From: an uncultured Coriobacteriaceae bacterium
GTDB taxonomy: Bacteria; Actinomycetota; Coriobacteriia; Coriobacteriales; Atopobiaceae
Direction of reading: 5' to 3'
Assembly (NCBI GenBank): GCA_902766805.1
Contig: CACXFF010000001.1
Location: 1 to 7,591 of the forward strand
DNA: 7,591 bases
In this document: positions 5,379-7,591 of the stretch, piece by piece
Numbering within the stretch: the stretch's first letter is position 1
How the letters are laid out: each line of letters opens with the position of its first letter
The notes under the pieces: generated by a model
What the model was told of the DNA's origin: nothing
The model's input: the letters and a program-made list of their open reading frames with translations, nothing else
Databases searched by the model: none
Made by a program: the position numbers and the translations under genes

Positions 5379-6206
5379 ATGGGCCAACGTGAGCTGCCGC
5401 AGTGGTTGACGCAATCCGCGCCGTACGACCCGCCTACCGACCGCGACGGCTACCTGCGGCGCAACGTACTGCGCCTCGCGCAGACCCTCGAGGTGTTCCG
5501 CGCCGAGACGCCTGCGGCAAGTTCCGCGGTCGATCGCTTGTTGGCGCGCGTGCCTGCGCCCCTGCGCCTGTTGGGTGTGGTCCTGCTCGTCGCGCTCGTG
5601 GCCGCGGCGCGCAACATGGCGCTGGTCTGGCTCGTGTTGGCTGTGGCTCTGTGCCTGCTCGCCCTGCGTCCGCCACAGACCATCCGGGCAGTGCTCGTGC
5701 CGGCGCTCGCGGTGGCGTTGCTATCGGCGCTGGTCAACCTGCCCGCCGCGCTCTTCTTGGGGCAGACGGAGGCGCCGTTGCGCGTCGCGACCAAGGCCTT
5801 CGTCACCTTGTTGCTGGTCTGCGGCCTGTCCCGGTCGGTGGCGGCCGAAGAGCTGCTCGGGGGCTTTGCGGCGCTGGGCCTGCCTCCCACCTTCACGCTC
5901 ACGCTGGACCTCGCCGTGCGCGACTTGGCGCTGCTCGGTGCCGAGGCCACGACGCTGTCCGAAGCGTTGGAGCTGCGCAGCGTGGGTCACAACCACAGCA
6001 AGACCGCGAGCGCGGCGGGCGTTTTGGGCATGGTCTTCCTGCGCGCGCAGCGCCATGCCACCGCCCAAGCCGAAGCCATGGTCCTGCGCGGCTACCCCGG
6101 CGCCTCGGGATCGCGCCGCGTGCGACCGAGCGTCGCCATGCTGCTCTACCTGCTGTTCCTTGCCCTTGCCGTGGGGGCGTTCGTGTATTTGGAGGCCGCG
6201 CTGTGA
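5379..6206 (+). CDS. cbiQ: ECF cobalt/nickel transporter transmembrane component CbiQ (EcfT family)
   Basis: T component of the importer: a membrane protein that couples the CbiO ATPase to CbiM. The chosen ATG gives 275 residues, close to family size; the frame is open further upstream (to at least 5295), but that stretch would be encoded by the repeat/dyad and lacks a good ribosome-binding site. After a polar N-terminus of about 60 residues there are hydrophobic segments near 62-79, 80-97, 102-127, 136-154 and 252-272. The cytoplasmic coupling region (about 155-250) contains ALELRS (196-201) and AEAMVLRG (231-238), corresponding to the two Ala-x-x-x-Arg-Gly-type coupling motifs of EcfT proteins; the first is divergent (RSVG in place of ARG). 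The stop codon TGA overlaps the GTG of a mini-ORF (GTGA), which leads into cbiO. Cobalt/nickel assignment rests on cbiM context. Confidence 0.9.
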   Translation: MGQRELPQWLTQSAPYDPPTDRDGYLRRNVLRLAQTLEVFRAETPAASSAVDRLLARVPAPLRLLGVVLLVALVAAARNMALVWLVLAVALCLLALRPPQTIRAVLVPALAVALLSALVNLPAALFLGQTEAPLRVATKAFVTLLLVCGLSRSVAAEELLGGFAALGLPPTFTLTLDLAVRDLALLGAEATTLSEALELRSVGHNHSKTASAAGVLGMVFLRAQRHATAQAEAMVLRGYPGASGSRRVRPSVAMLLYLLFLALAVGAFVYLEAAL

Positions 6207-6226
6207 GTTGGGAGGCCGTGCTGTGA
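6203..6226 (+). CDS. Seven-codon mini-ORF between cbiQ and cbiO
   Basis: GTG at 6203, preceded by GGAGG (6191-6195) at 7 nt, opens a frame of seven codons (MSWEAVL if GTG is read as Met) ending at TGA 6224-6226. Its start overlaps the cbiQ stop and its stop overlaps the cbiO start, both by GTGA. It is a by-product of the 20-bp duplication and probably has no peptide function. It could carry translational coupling from cbiQ to cbiO by re-initiation. Whether it is translated is not known. Confidence 0.35.
   Translation: MSWEAVL
6211..6215 (+). promoter_or_regulatory. Shine-Dalgarno sequence that fixes the cbiO start
   Basis: GGAGG lies 7 nt before the GTG at 6223. The cbiO reading frame runs open far upstream inside cbiQ, so this site and the family alignment are what place the start. 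Confidence 0.75.
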
Positions 6227-6966
6227 GCCAGGACGAGACCAAGCGAGATCTGTCGCCGTCGCCCGACGAGCCTCTGTCGTGCGCCGACGAAACGCCCGTC
6301 GCGCCGGACCAGGGCGCCATCGTGCGCTTCGAGGGCGTGAGCTTCGCCTACGCGGGTGCGGCGGCCCCGGCCCTGCGCGACGTGTCGTTCGAGGTGCCGC
6401 GCGGCCAAGCTACGGCGCTCATGGGTCCCAACGGCTCGGGCAAGTCCACGGCCCTGCGCCTGCTGCTGGGGCTCGACCACCCATCGGCTGGCACGGTGCG
6501 GGTGGACGGCCAGGTGGTAGACGCCGCGCTGCTGCGCGACCCGGCCGCGGCCAAGCGCCTGCGCCAACGCGTGGGCTTGGTGTTCCAGGACCCCGAGACG
6601 CAGCTCTTCTGCCCGAGCGTGGAGCAGGAGATCGCCTTTGGCCCGCAGCAGATGGGCCTTCCCGCCGACGAGGTCGCGCGGCGCACGGAGGACTGCCTGG
6701 CGCTCTTTGGCCTGACGGAGCTGCGCGGCCGCGCGCCCTGGCGCCTGTCGGGCGGGGAGAAGCGGCGCTGCGCGTTGGCCTGCGTGGTGTCGCTCGGACC
6801 CGAACTGCTCTGTTTGGACGAGCCCACCAACGGCTTGGACGAGGGCAGTTACGGACAGCTCGTGAGCTTCCTGCGGGCCTTCGTGGCCAGCGGCAAGACC
6901 GTGCTGGTCGCCACGCACGACCGCGCCTTCGCCCAGGCGCTCGGCGCGCGCGAGCTGCGGCTGTAG
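6223..6966 (+). CDS. cbiO: ECF cobalt/nickel transporter ATPase component CbiO
   Basis: ABC-type ATPase (A component) that powers Co2+/Ni2+ uptake at the inner face of the membrane, presumably as a homodimer because only one A gene is present. The GTG start gives 247 residues. All nucleotide-binding motifs are intact: Walker A GPNGSGKST (68-76), Q-loop Gln122 (VFQDPE), signature LSGGEKRR (175-182), Walker B LLCLDE (195-200) with catalytic Glu200, D-loop NGLD (203-206), and H-loop His232 (ATHDR). QDPETQLF and AFGPQQMGL are typical of CbiO/EcfA proteins. The first 30 or so residues are a polar, Ser/Asp/Pro-rich extension before the ABC domain. The end (LGARELRL) is short compared with CbiO proteins that carry a C-terminal tail. 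Translation is probably coupled to cbiQ through the duplicated junction. Confidence 0.95.
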   Translation: MSQDETKRDLSPSPDEPLSCADETPVAPDQGAIVRFEGVSFAYAGAAAPALRDVSFEVPRGQATALMGPNGSGKSTALRLLLGLDHPSAGTVRVDGQVVDAALLRDPAAAKRLRQRVGLVFQDPETQLFCPSVEQEIAFGPQQMGLPADEVARRTEDCLALFGLTELRGRAPWRLSGGEKRRCALACVVSLGPELLCLDEPTNGLDEGSYGQLVSFLRAFVASGKTVLVATHDRAFAQALGARELRL

Positions 6967-7061
6967 GGGCTCGCGCCGGCGGGCCCGTGCGTGCGGCCTT
7001 TGGTCCGCGGCCTGGGACCCTTCGGTATGTAATGAGCTGGAAATCTGGATAAACACGAGGA

Positions 7062-7120
7062 AATTGCCTTATTTATGCTGTAGCGTGTATACCCATCCAG
7101 ACGCATAAAAACAGGCAATT
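7062..7120 (+). repeat. Long imperfect dyad upstream of arcC
   Basis: AATTGCCT (7062-7069) pairs with AGGCAATT (7113-7120), and inside it TTTATGC (7072-7078) pairs with GCATAAA (7103-7109), giving 15 bp in two blocks separated by a small internal loop, with a 24-nt centre. It could be the transcript end of the cbi operon (CGCTTTTG follows closely) or a DNA operator for the arginine-catabolic gene downstream. Confidence 0.5.
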
Positions 7121-7128
7121 ACCTGCGC

Positions 7129-7233
7129 TTTTGCACATCTACCGTTCACTGGCAAAAAGCTACCTTATACCAAGTCCGTCACACTCTTACCACGGGATGA
7201 GCGTACATACTCAAATGAGCTTTTTTGCACATC
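7129..7233 (+). repeat. TTTTGCACATC direct repeat upstream of arcC
   Basis: The 11-mer TTTTGCACATC occurs exactly at 7129-7139 and 7223-7233, 94 nt apart, in each case preceded by GC and T's. The second copy lies 20 nt before the arcC start codon. A pair of operator half-sites is possible; I do not recognise an ArgR-type consensus. Confidence 0.45.
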
Positions 7234-7253
7234 CAAGCTAGAGGAGGACCCAA

Positions 7254-7591
7254 ATGCCTAAGTTCGAATCTCCCGATCGCGTCGTCATCGCGCTGGGCGG
7301 CAACGCCCTCGGCGACACCCCCGATGAGCAGATCGCTCGCGTGCGTGAGGCTGCCCCCACCCTGCTCAAGGTCATCGAGATGGGCAACGAGATCATCATC
7401 ACCCACGGCAATGGCCCGCAGGTCGGCATGATCCAGAACGCCTTCGCCGCCGCCAACGAGGCGACCGACGGCAAGTACCCCAAGATTGACCTTCCCGAGT
7501 GCGGCGCCATGAGCCAGGGCTACATCGGCTATCACCTGCAGCAGGCCATCGGCGTTGCCATGCACAAGGCCTACAAGCGTTGGCACGTCGC
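7254..7591 (+). CDS. arcC: Carbamate kinase, N-terminal part (3'-truncated by window)
   Basis: Carbamate kinase makes ATP and carbamate from carbamoyl phosphate and ADP, the last, energy-yielding step of the arginine deiminase (and agmatine or allantoin) fermentation pathways in the cytoplasm. The first 112 codons are present; full enzymes are about 310 residues. The glycine-rich VIALGGNAL (residues 11-19) and ITHGNGPQVG (49-58), both part of the amino-acid-kinase nucleotide/substrate site, are clear, followed by ECGAMSQGYIGYHLQQA as in ArcC. The ATG is preceded by GAGGAGG (7241-7247) at 6 nt, an excellent Shine-Dalgarno sequence. Its own 287-nt upstream region suggests independent transcription from the cbi operon. 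Whether arcA and arcB are adjacent cannot be seen. Confidence 0.95.
   Translation, partial: MPKFESPDRVVIALGGNALGDTPDEQIARVREAAPTLLKVIEMGNEIIITHGNGPQVGMIQNAFAAANEATDGKYPKIDLPECGAMSQGYIGYHLQQAIGVAMHKAYKRWHV

Larger units (their letters stand above)
6188..6227 (+). repeat. 20-bp tandem duplication spanning the cbiQ stop / cbiO start
   Basis: Bases 6188-6207 and 6208-6227 are adjacent copies of one 20-bp unit matching at 18 of 20 positions. Each contains GGAGG, then 7 nt, then GTGAG. The first copy carries the cbiQ stop codon and a GTG; the second carries the GTG that starts cbiO. A simple reading is that cbiQ and cbiO once overlapped directly by GTGA and the junction was then duplicated. Confidence 0.85.
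6967..7253 (+). other. Intergenic region between cbiO and arcC
   Basis: These 287 nt hold no gene that I can support. The first 50 nt are GC-rich with only weak dyads, for example GGTCC (7002-7006) with GGACC (7015-7019), and no T-run, so no convincing cbiO terminator. From about 7020 the base composition turns clearly AT-richer than the rest of the window, as expected for a promoter region. It contains a long dyad, an 11-bp direct repeat, and GCAAAAAGCT (7152-7161), which can pair with AGCTTTTTTGC (7218-7228) with one extra T. I could not pick a promoter with confidence. Confidence 0.7.

Noticed and set aside
4167..5414. Antisense open frame of 415 codons opposite cbiM and the cbiM-cbiQ gap
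   Set aside because: Arg/His/Gly-rich shadow; the + strand shows a membrane protein with conserved metal ligands.
7002..7020. GGTCC/GGACC hairpin as cbiO terminator
   Set aside because: Only a 5-bp stem and no following T-run.
5899..7056. Antisense open frame of 385 codons opposite cbiQ and cbiO
   Set aside because: Low-complexity shadow of two genes with full family motifs on the + strand.

Overview
The window is GC-rich, gene-dense bacterial DNA with every supported gene on the + strand. The organism is probably an anaerobic gut- or mouth-type actinobacterium of the class Coriobacteriia (Collinsella/Olsenella/Eggerthella-like). That is an inference from four things together: high GC with C/G-ending codons, a PTS-type phospho-beta-glycosidase, a cobalt/nickel ECF transporter, and a carbamate kinase of the arginine-deiminase type. 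No 16S or other taxonomic marker is present.

Layout from left to right: (1) the C-terminal part of a GH1 6-phospho-beta-glycosidase, cut by the window edge. (2) manA, a class I mannose-6-phosphate isomerase, 71 nt downstream and probably part of the same sugar-phosphate unit, followed by two hairpins that look like a tandem terminator. (3) A PurF-like amidophosphoribosyltransferase with its own candidate -10 box. Its phosphoribosyltransferase and Fe-S ligands are intact, but the N-terminal glutaminase nucleophile is absent. (4) A nested palindrome of about 85 nt. (5) A classical short-chain dehydrogenase ending at a strong intrinsic terminator. (6) A cbiM(N)-cbiQ-cbiO operon encoding a complete ECF-type cobalt/nickel importer: substrate component with a fused NikN/CbiN-like C-terminus, T component, ATPase. 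(7) An AT-richer intergenic region of 287 nt with a long dyad and a direct repeat, leading into (8) the start of arcC, carbamate kinase, cut by the right edge.

The genes form separate transcription units: sugar-phosphate catabolism, purine or PRPP metabolism, a redox SDR, metal uptake, and ATP generation from carbamoyl phosphate. I see no phage, insertion sequence, CRISPR array, tRNA or rRNA. No new multi-gene system is apparent. The most interesting signals are small-scale: the glutaminase-less PurF paralogue; a 20-bp tandem duplication at the cbiQ/cbiO junction that creates a 7-codon overlapping mini-ORF; a repeated motif and 13-bp perfect dyad between cbiM and cbiQ; and the nested palindrome between the PurF-like gene and the SDR gene.
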